Assembly (NCBI RefSeq): GCF_040253585.1
Contig: NZ_JBELAU010000006.1
Span: 1 to 64,000 of the forward strand
From: Emticicia sp040253585
GTDB lineage: Bacteria > Bacteroidota > Bacteroidia > Cytophagales > Spirosomataceae
Direction of reading: 5' to 3'
Length of the DNA: 64,000 bases
The translations under genes were made by a program, and so were the position numbers. Below the pieces are notes generated by a model that searched no databases, was not told the DNA's origin, and saw nothing but the letters and a program-made list of their open reading frames with translations. This document shows positions 35,426-45,358 of this stretch, piece after piece; the first letter of the stretch is position 1, and every line of letters begins with the position of its first letter.

Positions 35426-35962
35426 ATGAAAAAGACCATCATTGCATCCGTAGTTGGAGGCCTTATCCTCTTTTTTTGGCAATTTCTCTCTTGGACAATT
35501 CTTGACACGCATCGACCGATGCAAAACTACACGCCAAAACAACAAGAAATATTAGATTTTCTTGGTCAGAACCTCGAAGACGGTAGCTATTATCTGCCAA
35601 CCCTACCACAAGGTGCTTCTATGGAAGAAAACGAAAAATTAATGAAGGAGTCAGCAGGCAAACCTTGGGCCGAGATCCGCTATCATAAAGCCATGAATGC
35701 CAACATGTCACTGAATATGATTCGAGGGCTTTTGATTGATATTTTAGTAGTTTTTTTGTTTTGTTCCTATTTACTAAAAAGTTCGCTCGATTTTAAAAGC
35801 ACTCTCATTTCGGCTTTAGTCTTTGGGTTAATAGCTTATTTAATCACTGACTATACCAAACAAATTTGGTTTGAAACCAATACAATTCCTGATTTGATTG
35901 ATGCCATAGTGGGCTGGGCTTTGGTTGGTTCTTGGATTGGTTGGTGGTTTGGAAGGAAATAA
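35426..35962 (+). CDS. Conserved membrane protein of unknown function
   Basis: 178 residues. A first helix (TIIASVVGGLILFFWQFLSW) is followed by an extracytoplasmic loop with PKQQEILDFLGQNL and YYLPTLPQGASMEE, then three more helices (LLIDILVVFLFCSYLL, LISALVFGLIAYLIT, AIVGWALVGSWIGWWFG). It looks like a known family of uncharacterised four-helix Bacteroidota proteins, but I cannot name it. It is monocistronic, with its own terminator. Confidence 0.8.
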   Translation: MKKTIIASVVGGLILFFWQFLSWTILDTHRPMQNYTPKQQEILDFLGQNLEDGSYYLPTLPQGASMEENEKLMKESAGKPWAEIRYHKAMNANMSLNMIRGLLIDILVVFLFCSYLLKSSLDFKSTLISALVFGLIAYLITDYTKQIWFETNTIPDLIDAIVGWALVGSWIGWWFGRK

Positions 35963-35989
35963 TCGTTTAAATGTCATTTTCTGGATACT

Positions 35990-36026
35990 AAAAAAGTCGT
36001 TAAGTTTTTGCTTAACGACTTTTTTA
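35990..36026. terminator. Bidirectional terminator
   Basis: AAGTCGTTAAG / CTTAACGACTT with loop TTTTTG, A run before and T run after, between convergent genes. Confidence 0.92.
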
Positions 36027-36051
36027 ATACCTATCTATGTACTTTATATCC

Positions 36052-38892
36052 TTAACGGCTCAAATAGAGATTTCTTTCCGAATAAACTTTCAAGAAATAA
36101 TCATCTGTTAAATCATCAATGAAATAAATTCCTTCACCTGTCGATTTCATTTCTGGGCCAAGTTCTTTATTTACATTCGGGAATTTATTGAACGAGAACA
36201 CTGGAATCTTAATTGCATAACCTTTCTTCACAGGGTTAAATTCAAAATCAGTTACTTTCGCTCCTAACATTACTTTCGTAGCGTAGTTTACGTAAGGCTC
36301 TTGGTAGGCTTTACAGATAAATGGCACAGTACGAGAAGCACGAGGATTGGCTTCAATTACATAAACTTTTTCGTCTTTAATCGCAAACTGAATATTGATT
36401 AAACCAACTGTGTTCAATCCTACTGCAATTTTGCGAGTATATTCTTCAATTTGAGCAATTACTGCTTCGCTTAAATCAAACGTTGGAAGCAATGCGTAAG
36501 AGTCGCCTGAGTGAATACCTGCTGGCTCGATATGCTCCATGATACCGATGATATATACATTTTCACCATCACAGATTGCATCAGCCTCAGCTTCGATAGC
36601 ATTTTCTAAGAAGTGGTCAATCAAGATATTATTATCAGGAATGTCATTCAAGATTTTCACAACGTGCTGCTCCAGTTCCTGTTCGTTGATAACAATCTTC
36701 ATACTCTGTCCACCCAAAACGTAGCTCGGACGCACCAATAATGGGAAACCTAACTCACGAGAAACTTCTACGGCACGGTCGGCAGAACGAACAGTATCGA
36801 ACAACGGATAAGCGATATCCATTTCTTTTAATCTTTGTGAAAAACGACCTCTATCTTCGGCCAAATCAAGGGCATCGTAAGACGTCCCGATGATTTTGAT
36901 GCCGTATTTTGTCAATTTTTCGGCCATTTTCAAGGCAGTTTGTCCACCCAACTGCACAATTACACCTTCTGGTTTTTCGTGCTGAATGATGTCATAAACG
37001 TGTTCCCAGAAAACTGGCTCAAAGTATAATTTATCAGCAATATCAGGGTCGGTCGAAACAGTTTCAGGGTTACAGTTCACCATGATAGCTTCGTAGCCAC
37101 ACTCTTTTGCCGCCAAAATTCCGTGTACACAAGAGTAATCAAACTCAATTCCTTGTCCAATACGGTTCGGCCCAGATCCTAGTACAACAACTTTCTTTTT
37201 GTTTGAGCTAACTGACTCGTTATCAAGGTTATCAAGCGATGTACTGAAAGTTGAGTAAAAATACGGTGTTTTTGCTTCAAATTCAGCTGCACAAGTATCA
37301 ACACACTTGTATATACGATGAATTTTCAATTCAATACGCTTATTGAAAACTTGACTTTCTTTGCAGTTTAGCAAGTGAGCAATTTGTCGATCAGCGTAGC
37401 CTTTTTGTTTGGCAGTCAGCAATAATTCTTGTGAAATTTCATCAATAGTCGTTTGCTCAATTTCTTTTTCGAGCATTATCATCTCCTCGATTTGACGCAA
37501 GAACCATTTATCTATTTTAGTAAGATTCTGAATGGTTTTGAACGAAAGTCCAGCCTTGAAAGCATCATAGACGTGAAATAGACGATTCCAAGATGGATTA
37601 GCCAAAGACTTTTTGAGTGCATCTTGGTCTTTTAATTCTTTTCCATCAGCACCTAAACCATTACGCTTGATTTCAAGCGACTGACAAGCCTTTTGAAGTG
37701 CTTCTTGGAAATTACGACCGATACCCATTGTTTCACCAACCGATTTCATCTGTAAACCAAGCGAACGGTCGCACCCTGGGAATTTATCAAAGTTCCAACG
37801 TGGAATTTTTACGATTACGTAGTCGATTGCTGGCTCAAAATATGCTGAAGTGCTTCCTGTGATTGGGTTAATCAACTCATCAAGGTTATAACCAATGGCC
37901 ATTTTGGCGGCAATTTTGGCAATCGGATAACCAGTTGCTTTAGATGCTAATGCTGACGAACGAGAAACACGTGGGTTGATTTCGATGGCAATGATTTCGT
38001 CAGTTTCTGGATGAAGCGAGAACTGAACATTACATCCACCCGCAAACTGTCCAATAGCATTCATCATCTTGATTGCCATATCACGCATTCTCTGATAAAC
38101 TGTATCAGGCAAAGTCATGGCAGGTGCAACCGTGATTGAATCACCTGTGTGAACACCCATTGGGTCGAAGTTCTCAATTGTACAGATGATTACGATATTG
38201 CCGAGATTATCTCTCAATAACTCTAACTCAAATTCTTTCCAACCTAAGATTGACTGTTCAACCAATACTTCATGCACTGGCGATGCGTGTAAACCGTTAT
38301 TAAGGGCTTTATCGAATTCTTCAGGCGTATTCACAAAACCACCACCCGTTCCGCCGAGTGTGTAAGAAGGACGAATAACGAGTGGAAAACCGATTTCTTG
38401 AGCAATTTCTTTTCCTTCCAAGAACGAACGTGCCGTGCGACCTTTACAAACACCTACGCCAATTTCAAGCATTTTTAGTCTGAATTTCTCACGGTCTTCA
38501 GTTGTTTCGATGGCTTTAATATCAACACCGATTATCTGAACATCATATTTTTTCCAAACACCTGCTTTGTCACAATCAATGGCTAAATTGAGAGCGGTTT
38601 GGCCTCCCATTGTCGGCAAAACTGCATCAATCGGGCGACCCATCTGCTTGTGTTTTTCCAAGATTTCAACGATGGATTTTTTCTCCAAAGGTTTGAGATA
38701 AACGAAATCAGCATTGAGGGGGTCGGTCATGATAGTGGCAGGATTTGAGTTTATCAAACTTACCTCTATGCCTTCTTCTCGAAGTGACCTTGCGGCTTGT
38801 GAACCAGAGTAATCAAATTCGCAGGCTTGACCGATGACAATAGGGCCAGAGCCGATAATAAGAATTGACTTGAGATTGGGATTTTTTGGCAT
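36052..38892 (-). CDS. carB: Carbamoyl-phosphate synthase large subunit
   Basis: 946 residues. It makes carbamoyl phosphate for pyrimidine and arginine synthesis with the CarA glutaminase. Both halves have a pre-ATP-grasp start (ILIIGSGPIVIGQACEFDYS and VVLGSGPNRIGQGIEFDYS) and ATP-grasp motifs (RPSYTLGGTGGGF, RPSYVLGGQSM, AIEINPRVSRSSALASKATG, YVIEANPRASRTVPF). The protein stops right after the second carbamate-forming half. The C-terminal MGS-like allosteric domain of about 110 residues found in E. coli CarB is absent, as is usual in Bacteroidota. A TACCTTTG -7 box lies 57 bases upstream (38949-38956). Confidence 0.96.
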   Translation of the reverse strand: MPKNPNLKSILIIGSGPIVIGQACEFDYSGSQAARSLREEGIEVSLINSNPATIMTDPLNADFVYLKPLEKKSIVEILEKHKQMGRPIDAVLPTMGGQTALNLAIDCDKAGVWKKYDVQIIGVDIKAIETTEDREKFRLKMLEIGVGVCKGRTARSFLEGKEIAQEIGFPLVIRPSYTLGGTGGGFVNTPEEFDKALNNGLHASPVHEVLVEQSILGWKEFELELLRDNLGNIVIICTIENFDPMGVHTGDSITVAPAMTLPDTVYQRMRDMAIKMMNAIGQFAGGCNVQFSLHPETDEIIAIEINPRVSRSSALASKATGYPIAKIAAKMAIGYNLDELINPITGSTSAYFEPAIDYVIVKIPRWNFDKFPGCDRSLGLQMKSVGETMGIGRNFQEALQKACQSLEIKRNGLGADGKELKDQDALKKSLANPSWNRLFHVYDAFKAGLSFKTIQNLTKIDKWFLRQIEEMIMLEKEIEQTTIDEISQELLLTAKQKGYADRQIAHLLNCKESQVFNKRIELKIHRIYKCVDTCAAEFEAKTPYFYSTFSTSLDNLDNESVSSNKKKVVVLGSGPNRIGQGIEFDYSCVHGILAAKECGYEAIMVNCNPETVSTDPDIADKLYFEPVFWEHVYDIIQHEKPEGVIVQLGGQTALKMAEKLTKYGIKIIGTSYDALDLAEDRGRFSQRLKEMDIAYPLFDTVRSADRAVEVSRELGFPLLVRPSYVLGGQSMKIVINEQELEQHVVKILNDIPDNNILIDHFLENAIEAEADAICDGENVYIIGIMEHIEPAGIHSGDSYALLPTFDLSEAVIAQIEEYTRKIAVGLNTVGLINIQFAIKDEKVYVIEANPRASRTVPFICKAYQEPYVNYATKVMLGAKVTDFEFNPVKKGYAIKIPVFSFNKFPNVNKELGPEMKSTGEGIYFIDDLTDDYFLKVYSERNLYLSR

Positions 38893-39203
38893 TTTTTCTT
38901 TGAAGGGGGTTTCGATTACTACACGCTCTAAACGTGACTATCGAAGGACAAAGGTAACATAGAATTTTTATTTATTCATGGAAACCAGTTAATTATCTTA
39001 GAAAAGTACAATACAATAACAATAATATTAAGTTTAAAGTCCGTTAAATCAATTTATTGAAAATATAACTCAATTGGCAAAACATTAAAGTTGAATAAAA
39101 GTAATCTAATGAAAATATGTATTGTGCGAAAAATTATTTATTTTTGAAAACCCTAAATAACAAATAGGTTTTAAAACCGAGTGAACACTATAAAATTACT
39201 ACT
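38893..39203. promoter_or_regulatory. 311-base divergent upstream region
   Basis: AT-rich, with no gene. It holds the carB -7 box TACCTTTG (38949-38956, minus) and a TATTTTTG box (39139-39146, plus) that could serve the secreted protein at 39204. No riboswitch-like structure is evident. Confidence 0.45.
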
Positions 39204-39668
39204 ATGTTAAAAAATTTACTTTTTAGCTTTTTGGGCTTATGTTTGTTTTCTTCACAACTCTTGGCACAAAGCCCACAACTTACCGAGAAGAAAAAAATTA
39301 AAGTACAGATGTATATTGATGGAAAACTACACCCATCTAATCAAACTTTCACCAGAGCTGACCACAATATTCAGATAAAAGCCTACGATGCCATCAGTAA
39401 TAAAGAATTGGCGGTTGCCTTGGTTGAGGCTTCGTTGATAAGAAATGGTCAGAAAATTGCGACCCTTAAACTTCCCGGAACAGGTTCTATTGAAAAACTG
39501 GCAGCGAGAGCAAAAAACAACGACAATTATATGTTTGAAATAAAACAAGTTTTGGAATTGACCGAAGATTTATCGCTCAAGCCTTTTTCAGAAAAAAGTT
39601 TTAAAGTGAATTATTGGTTTTTTGATGCTCAACTTGACGCTACCAAGGTTGCGGTTGGTAGCAATTAA
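39204..39668 (+). CDS. Small secreted protein, unknown
   Basis: 154 residues. Signal peptide MLKNLLFSFLGLCLFSSQLLA, then a soluble region with VQMYIDGKLHPSNQTFT and a beta-rich ending. No known motif is recognised. It lies between carB (divergent) and a membrane protein gene 96 bases downstream on the same strand. Confidence 0.75.
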   Translation: MLKNLLFSFLGLCLFSSQLLAQSPQLTEKKKIKVQMYIDGKLHPSNQTFTRADHNIQIKAYDAISNKELAVALVEASLIRNGQKIATLKLPGTGSIEKLAARAKNNDNYMFEIKQVLELTEDLSLKPFSEKSFKVNYWFFDAQLDATKVAVGSN

Positions 39669-39764
39669 CACAGCTTTTTTATACTGTTTTGATTTACATA
39701 ATAAATTAAAACAAATTTATAACAAAATAGCCATTGAAATTCTATTATTTCGTGTTACTTAAAA

Positions 39765-41414
39765 ATGATTACATTTGATGATTCTCCAGTGTCTTATTGG
39801 ACATTGGGAATGCTGCTGTTTGTTTCAGCAGCACTTTTAACTGTTATCTCATCGCTCAAAAGCCATCAGCTAATCAACAATTGGTTGATAAGGGCTGCAT
39901 TTTTTCTTCAATTACTGCTGCTTTTTTATTTTCGATTACCTGCAATAGTATTCAACGAAATGCTGAATCCTGATGAAAATCTCTTCATCGTTGGAGCAAT
40001 GACCCTTGCAGAATCACCGCTTTATTGGGAATCAGTGGATGGTTGCACAAGTGGTCCTTTTAATTTTTATATCATCACTGCATTTTGTGAGATTTTCGGA
40101 CAACCATACGACTATATTTCTGCTCGAATCGTTGGAATTTTATTGCTTATGGGAAGCTGTCTATTCATTTTTTTGACATTAAAAATTCTTTTCTCTTCCC
40201 ATACAGCCTTACTGAGTTTATTTCCTGCTACCGCTTACTTAGGCCTTACCCGACATTGGGATTTTGTCAATTTTAGTAGTGAGCAACTTCCTATTTTTTT
40301 GATGAGCATTATGCTCTACTTATTTGCGAGAATTTATACAAATAAAACAAACATCAAAAAGATGGATGTTTTTATATATGGATTTATTGCTGGTGGAATC
40401 ATATTTACAAAATTACAAGCCATTCCGATTGCATTTTGTCTAACACTAAGTGGCTATTGGCTAATTTATGAAAAACGAAAAAACGATTTTTTGAAAAATA
40501 CTATCATTTTTACAATTAGTGGGTGTTTAACCTCTTTTGTTTTGGTACTAATAGGATATTATTATCATTTTCTTGATAAAATATGGATTTTCTATCTCAA
40601 AAATAATTTGTCTTACGGAAAAGAAAGTCGCAGTATCATTCATAGTATTTTTATTTCATTCAGCGACCCTTTCAATATTTTTATTCGTATCATTATTCTG
40701 CTATCTGGGCTACTACTACTATACTTTATTTTTATAAAAAAGCAATTTAAGCCTAATATTTTGAGTAGTACGCTTATTCTTTTCGTAGGTAGCACTATTT
40801 TTTCGGTCTATAAAACGGGGTTTATGTTTCATCATTATTTGCTTTTTTTAATTTTCCCATCAGTATTTTTATTTGCCTTTCTGCTCAATGAGCTATCAAA
40901 GTTTTCAAAAAAAATACTCAATATAGGTCTTTCGATAATCGCTACACTATACCTCATCTTACAAACCCATACTGCCGCCTTCTCAAATCATTTCATAAGT
41001 GCTGATAAGCCTCAACGCCCCTTATCAATTTCACAAACGGGGTATCAGATTTTGAAGTATTCACGACCTAATGAATCGCTGGTTGTTTGGGGCGATGCTG
41101 GAAGATTATATTTGGAAACTAAACGTATTCAGGGAATAAGATGGAGTAACTCGCACTGGGGAATGTATAGTGATTCGCTTCAAAAAAACTTCCAAAAGGA
41201 ATTTATTATTGAATTGAAAGAAAAACCATTTCCTGTTTTTGTAGATGCTCACCCTACTAAAAACACCTTTATGACACGTGATAAATTGGGTTATGAAACT
41301 AATAAAGAATTGAAAGAGCATATTGACTCAAACTATCAATTTATCGGTGAATTTGATGAACAACGAGTCTTTATTCACAAAGATAGGTTAAAAGAAATGA
41401 ACGCTACCAAGTAG
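39765..41414 (+). CDS. Multi-pass GT-C-like glycosyltransferase
   Basis: 549 residues with 10-12 membrane helices. The first extracytoplasmic loop has NEMLNPDENLFIVGAMTLAE; an acidic pair in this loop is the catalytic/metal site of the GT-C fold (PMT/ArnT-like enzymes using lipid-linked sugars). The C-terminal 130 residues are a soluble periplasmic domain (LVVWGDAGRLYLETKRIQG). It probably adds a sugar to a lipid or envelope glycan. The donor and acceptor are unknown. No polysaccharide cluster surrounds it. Confidence 0.75.
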   Translation: MITFDDSPVSYWTLGMLLFVSAALLTVISSLKSHQLINNWLIRAAFFLQLLLLFYFRLPAIVFNEMLNPDENLFIVGAMTLAESPLYWESVDGCTSGPFNFYIITAFCEIFGQPYDYISARIVGILLLMGSCLFIFLTLKILFSSHTALLSLFPATAYLGLTRHWDFVNFSSEQLPIFLMSIMLYLFARIYTNKTNIKKMDVFIYGFIAGGIIFTKLQAIPIAFCLTLSGYWLIYEKRKNDFLKNTIIFTISGCLTSFVLVLIGYYYHFLDKIWIFYLKNNLSYGKESRSIIHSIFISFSDPFNIFIRIIILLSGLLLLYFIFIKKQFKPNILSSTLILFVGSTIFSVYKTGFMFHHYLLFLIFPSVFLFAFLLNELSKFSKKILNIGLSIIATLYLILQTHTAAFSNHFISADKPQRPLSISQTGYQILKYSRPNESLVVWGDAGRLYLETKRIQGIRWSNSHWGMYSDSLQKNFQKEFIIELKEKPFPVFVDAHPTKNTFMTRDKLGYETNKELKEHIDSNYQFIGEFDEQRVFIHKDRLKEMNATK

Positions 41415-41417
41415 CAA

Positions 41418-41450
41418 TAAAAAGCCACATGATTCGATGTGGCTTATTTG
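41418..41450. terminator. Bidirectional terminator
   Basis: AGCCACAT / ATGTGGCT with loop GATTCG, A-rich before and T-rich after, between convergent genes. Confidence 0.85.
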
Positions 41451-41456
41451 TTGAAG

Positions 41457-42179
41457 TTATTTAACTACAATATTTTTCTGCTCGATTAAAGAAAGTAGCG
41501 AGTCTTTGCCTGCAATAAATGCCTTATCGTAGTCGAATGCCTGAATGGTCGTATCAGTAATGGCAAAGTTTTCGTAATCTTGAAAAACAATACCTCCGAC
41601 TGTTTGACGGTTTTTCACACGGCGAAATCTTGGTCCACCATTAGTATATGCCAAATAATCAACAAGATGTGTTTTCTGGTTAAACCAATAGCAATAAACG
41701 TCTTCAAAGTCTTTGCCTCCGCCCTCTTTATCGAACCATACTTTAACTTTATCGTATTTTTGTTTGTCGATTTCAGCTTCGCCGAGATATTCAAGATTTA
41801 CTGCTTTATCTTTCAATTTATAGGGCAAAAGCACAAAATATGCTACTGAATTGACAGCATTTTTATATTTTTCTTGGTCTTTTTCTGAAAGAGTAATCTG
41901 ATTTCCGTTGATGATTCTCAGAAAACCTTCATTATTAATAATATCCCAAACTTCATTATTCGCACTATCTTTTGAGATGCGTTCATACTGAAATTTACCC
42001 TCATTTTGCATGAGCTTTATATGAAACTTACGGAAATCAAATTCAGCCATAAACTTCTCATACTTTGCTCCACCGTGTACTTCGATACTTTTATCGACAA
42101 TTTCACGGGCTTTATCGGTTTTGTCTTTGCAGGCAACCAATGCTAAAGCAAAGGCTGATATTAGAATAAGTTTTTTCAT
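41457..42179 (-). CDS. DUF6503-type lipoprotein
   Basis: 240 residues. The lipobox is AFALALVACKD, so Cys17 is probably lipidated. The mature protein starts with DKSIEVHGGAKYEKFMAEF and FDFRKFHI, and continues with YCYWFNQKTHLVDYLAY and PRFRRVKNRQTVGGIVFQDY, a pattern that fits the DUF6503 family of Bacteroidota lipoproteins with a LolA/LppX-like half-barrel. The function is not known. A carrier or binding role at the outer membrane is inference. Confidence 0.85.
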   Translation of the reverse strand: MKKLILISAFALALVACKDKTDKAREIVDKSIEVHGGAKYEKFMAEFDFRKFHIKLMQNEGKFQYERISKDSANNEVWDIINNEGFLRIINGNQITLSEKDQEKYKNAVNSVAYFVLLPYKLKDKAVNLEYLGEAEIDKQKYDKVKVWFDKEGGGKDFEDVYCYWFNQKTHLVDYLAYTNGGPRFRRVKNRQTVGGIVFQDYENFAITDTTIQAFDYDKAFIAGKDSLLSLIEQKNIVVK

Positions 42180-42183
42180 AGTT

Positions 42184-42249
42184 GTAGCACAATTCTCCGA
42201 ATTGTGAGTTAAAATGTTGTATTAAACACAATTCGGAGAATTGTGCTAC
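42184..42249. repeat. REP-like pair (two inverted GTAG hairpins)
   Basis: Left arm 42184-42206 and right arm 42227-42249 are perfect 23-bp inverted copies. Each arm is itself a hairpin: GTAG then CACAATTC-TCC-GAATTGTG. GTAG at the 5' foot of a hairpin is the hallmark of REP elements mobilised by RAYT transposases. The same design recurs at 61217-61240. Confidence 0.8.
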
Positions 42250-42256
42250 TGATTTA

Positions 42257-42526
42257 TCAAAAATACGAGGCAATCACTTCTTGAATCTTACTCATCGGTA
42301 CAATCATCGGCTTTTTGGTAATTGTTATTTCTACCTTCGTTTGTGGACTATTTGGGTCGGAAATGACTTTATAATTACCCTTTACCACTCCAATAAGTGT
42401 CTGTAAACTAAACGAACCAGCATTTGCATTTCCTTGAAAAACACCACCTTTGTTTTGAATAGCCTTTGTGGCGTTTACTACAAATTCATTAGATGAACCT
42501 GGGTAGTCGATGTTGAATGATGCCAT
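42257..42526 (-). CDS. Small conserved protein, unknown
   Basis: 89 residues, soluble, starting MASFNIDYPGSSNEFVVNA. It has a short Gly/Asn-rich middle (GGVFQGNANAGSFSL), then TKVEITITKKPMIVPMSK. It resembles small uncharacterised proteins found near mutS and other core genes in Cytophagales. It lies 50 bases after the mutS start codon in the direction of transcription, and may be co-transcribed with mutS. Confidence 0.75.
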   Translation of the reverse strand: MASFNIDYPGSSNEFVVNATKAIQNKGGVFQGNANAGSFSLQTLIGVVKGNYKVISDPNSPQTKVEITITKKPMIVPMSKIQEVIASYF

Positions 42527-42575
42527 TGTATGAATGGATAATTGTTAATGGATAATGATAAATTATGCAATCTGT

Positions 42576-45203
42576 TTATACTAATTTCACCAATTCGTTG
42601 AGTTTTAGTAAGGCCTCAATTGGTGAAAGTGTATTTACATCTATTGCTTTTAGTTTTGCTTTTAATTCTTCAATCTTAGGGTCTTCTGGCTCGAAGAAAC
42701 TTAATTGGAAATTATTCTTCGGAGCTTCTCGAATTTTCTCTTTGTTATCTTCTTTGATATGGTCTTTTTCGAGGTGATGTAAAATTTCATTGGCTCGAAG
42801 CACTACCGATTGAGGCATACCTGCAATTTGTGCTACGTGAATACCGAAACTATGTTCGCTGCCACCTTCTTTGAGCTTACGTAAAAATACAACTTTATTG
42901 TTGAGTTCTTTTACCGAAACATTAAAGTTTTTAATACGGCTAAAATCTTCGGCCAATTGATTAAGTTCGTGATAGTGCGTCGCAAAGAGCGTGTAAGGCT
43001 TACATTTTGGGTGATTATGTAAATACTCTGCAATACTCCACGCAATACTTACGCCATCGTAGGTGCTGGTTCCTCGACCAATTTCGTCCATGATTATGAG
43101 ACTTCTGTCGCTCAAATTATTCAAGATTGAAGCCGTTTCAGTCATTTCAACCATAAATGTCGATTCGCCACGAGAAAGGTTATCGCTCGCTCCTACCCTT
43201 GTAAAAATCTTATCGACAATGCCCAATTCGGCACTTTGGGCGGGTACGAAACTACCCACTTGTGCCATGAGCGAAATCAAAGCAGTTTGACGAAGCAAGG
43301 CCGATTTACCCGCCATATTTGGCCCAGTAATGATAATGATTTGCTGGGTTTGGTCATCTAAATACAAATCATTTGGAATGTAGGCTTCGCCCAAAGGAAG
43401 TTGCTGTTCGATAACTGCGTGGCGGCCTTCTTTGATATTAAGCACCTTATTATCAGAAACTTGCGGCTTACAGTAATTATTCTTCTGAGCCACTTTCGCA
43501 AATGATGAAAGTGCATCAAGAATAGAAATCACTCGGGCATTTTGCTGAATTTGTGCCACAAACTCATTGGCCGTGATGACTAACTCATTGAAGATTCGGT
43601 ATTCTATCTCAAATATCTTTGATTCGGCCGTCAGGATTTTTTCTTCGTAAATCTTTAGTTCTTCGGTAATGTAACGCTCAGCATTGACAAGCGTTTGTTT
43701 ACGAATCCACTCGGGCGGAACTTTGCTTTTGTGCGAATTGGATACTTCGAGATAATAGCCAAAAACTTTATTGTAAGAAATCTTCAACGAAGGAATACCC
43801 GTGCGAGCCGATTCTCGATTTTGGATTTCAATCAAGAAATCTTTTCCCGAAAAAGCAATTTTATGAAGCTCATCTAAATCAGCATCAACGCCTGATTTTA
43901 TCATATTTCCTTGGTTTGTAACCACAGGAGCATCGTCACGTAATTCTTTTTCGATTTTATCAATTAAATACTGACAATCAGTGAGTTGGTTGATGTATTT
44001 TTGAAGCACCGAGAATTTTTCACCGCCTAAAGCCAGTTGTTTTTTGATAGGGTCGATTTGCACCAAAGCCCTTTTTAATGTTACCAATTCTCGTGGATTG
44101 ATGCGTCGAACGGCCACTTTTGAAATCAATCTTTCTAAATCACCGATTGGTTTGAGGAGTGTAGAAAGTTGTTCGAGAATCTCTTCATTTTTTACAAAAA
44201 ACTCAACGGTATCGAGCCTTTCTTGAATGAGTGAACGCTCTTTGAGCGGTAAAACCAACCATTTACGAAGCAACCTCGCTCCCATCGGGGTGATAGTTTG
44301 GTCGAGCACCTGAATGAGCGGGACACCGCCATCGTGCTGGGCAAAAACCAATTCGAGGTTGCGAATCGTGAATTTATCAAGCCAAACGTATTTGTCTTCG
44401 TCGAGACGAGTAATGCGGGAAATATGTCCCATTTCTTTATGCTCGGTATCGGACAAGTAACGCAAAATTACGCCTGCCGCTGTGATTCCATCGGGCATGG
44501 TTTCTACGCCAAAACCTTTCAAAGTTGCCACTTTGAAGTGATTTAAGAGTAAATTATAGCCAAAATCAAATTTATAAGCCCAGTCTTCAAAGGTAAACTC
44601 ATTAAATTTATCTCCGAAAAGTATCTGAAATTCGCCTCGGTGTTTTTTGCAATAAAGCACTTCTGAGGGTGCGAAACTCTGTAATAATTTATCTATGTAT
44701 GCTGTATTTCCTTCGGTTGTGAGGAACTCGCCCGTTGAGACATCGAGAAACGAAACACCAAAATAATCGGGTTTGGCAAAGTGAATAGAAGCGAGATAAT
44801 TGTTTTGTTTGTGGTTCAAAACGTTATCATTGAACGAAACCCCAGGCGTAACGAGTTCGGTAACCCCACGACGCACAATGCCTTTGGCGGTTGATGGGTC
44901 TTCGAGCTGGTCGCAGATGGCTACACGTTCTCCTGCACGAACGAGTTTTGGCAAATAGGTATCAAGCGAGTGATGCGGAAAACCCGCCAATTCTCCTTGA
45001 GCTCCACCATTATTGCGGCGAGTAAGTACGATTCCGAGGATTTTTGAGGCACGAATGGCATCTTCGCCAAATGTTTCGTAAAAATCACCCACCCGAAACA
45101 ACAACATTGCCCCAGGGTATTTTGACTTGATTTGGTTATATTGACGGTTTAAGGGAGTTTCCTTGATTTGCTTTACTAATTCTTCTTTTGAAGGTCTTGC
45201 CAC
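42576..45203 (-). CDS. mutS: DNA mismatch repair ATPase MutS
   Basis: 875 residues, standard length. The mismatch-reading FxE motif is present as FYETFGEDA near the N-terminus (LLFRVGDFYE). The ATPase has Walker A TGPNMAGKSALLRQ, the ABC-type signature region and Walker B LIIMDEIGRGTSTYDG. The C-terminal end includes a short helical segment (ALLKLNELVKLV). It recognises base mismatches and recruits MutL. A TAAATTTG -7 box lies 37 bases upstream (45240-45247). Confidence 0.97.
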   Translation of the reverse strand: MARPSKEELVKQIKETPLNRQYNQIKSKYPGAMLLFRVGDFYETFGEDAIRASKILGIVLTRRNNGGAQGELAGFPHHSLDTYLPKLVRAGERVAICDQLEDPSTAKGIVRRGVTELVTPGVSFNDNVLNHKQNNYLASIHFAKPDYFGVSFLDVSTGEFLTTEGNTAYIDKLLQSFAPSEVLYCKKHRGEFQILFGDKFNEFTFEDWAYKFDFGYNLLLNHFKVATLKGFGVETMPDGITAAGVILRYLSDTEHKEMGHISRITRLDEDKYVWLDKFTIRNLELVFAQHDGGVPLIQVLDQTITPMGARLLRKWLVLPLKERSLIQERLDTVEFFVKNEEILEQLSTLLKPIGDLERLISKVAVRRINPRELVTLKRALVQIDPIKKQLALGGEKFSVLQKYINQLTDCQYLIDKIEKELRDDAPVVTNQGNMIKSGVDADLDELHKIAFSGKDFLIEIQNRESARTGIPSLKISYNKVFGYYLEVSNSHKSKVPPEWIRKQTLVNAERYITEELKIYEEKILTAESKIFEIEYRIFNELVITANEFVAQIQQNARVISILDALSSFAKVAQKNNYCKPQVSDNKVLNIKEGRHAVIEQQLPLGEAYIPNDLYLDDQTQQIIIITGPNMAGKSALLRQTALISLMAQVGSFVPAQSAELGIVDKIFTRVGASDNLSRGESTFMVEMTETASILNNLSDRSLIIMDEIGRGTSTYDGVSIAWSIAEYLHNHPKCKPYTLFATHYHELNQLAEDFSRIKNFNVSVKELNNKVVFLRKLKEGGSEHSFGIHVAQIAGMPQSVVLRANEILHHLEKDHIKEDNKEKIREAPKNNFQLSFFEPEDPKIEELKAKLKAIDVNTLSPIEALLKLNELVKLV

Positions 45204-45239
45204 GATTCTCTGCTTGCTAAATGTTTGTAAAATTTAGCC

Positions 45240-45247
45240 CAAATTTA
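45240..45247 (-). promoter_or_regulatory. -7 promoter box of mutS
   Basis: On the minus strand TAAATTTG (TAnnTTTG). No clear -33 element. Confidence 0.4.
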
Positions 45248-45358
45248 GGAGAAAAAAGGGGATTTTTGTAAAAAAGAATTAGGGAAAAGCAAAAAAATAA
45301 TCAAATTTTGAATATAGATTTTGGTTTTTGTTAATTTGAAAAAAGTAGTAAGTTTACG

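Noticed and set aside
36052..38892. Truncated carB pseudogene, because it is about 120 residues shorter than the E. coli protein
   Set aside because: Both synthetase halves are complete. Absence of the MGS-like domain is usual in Bacteroidota.
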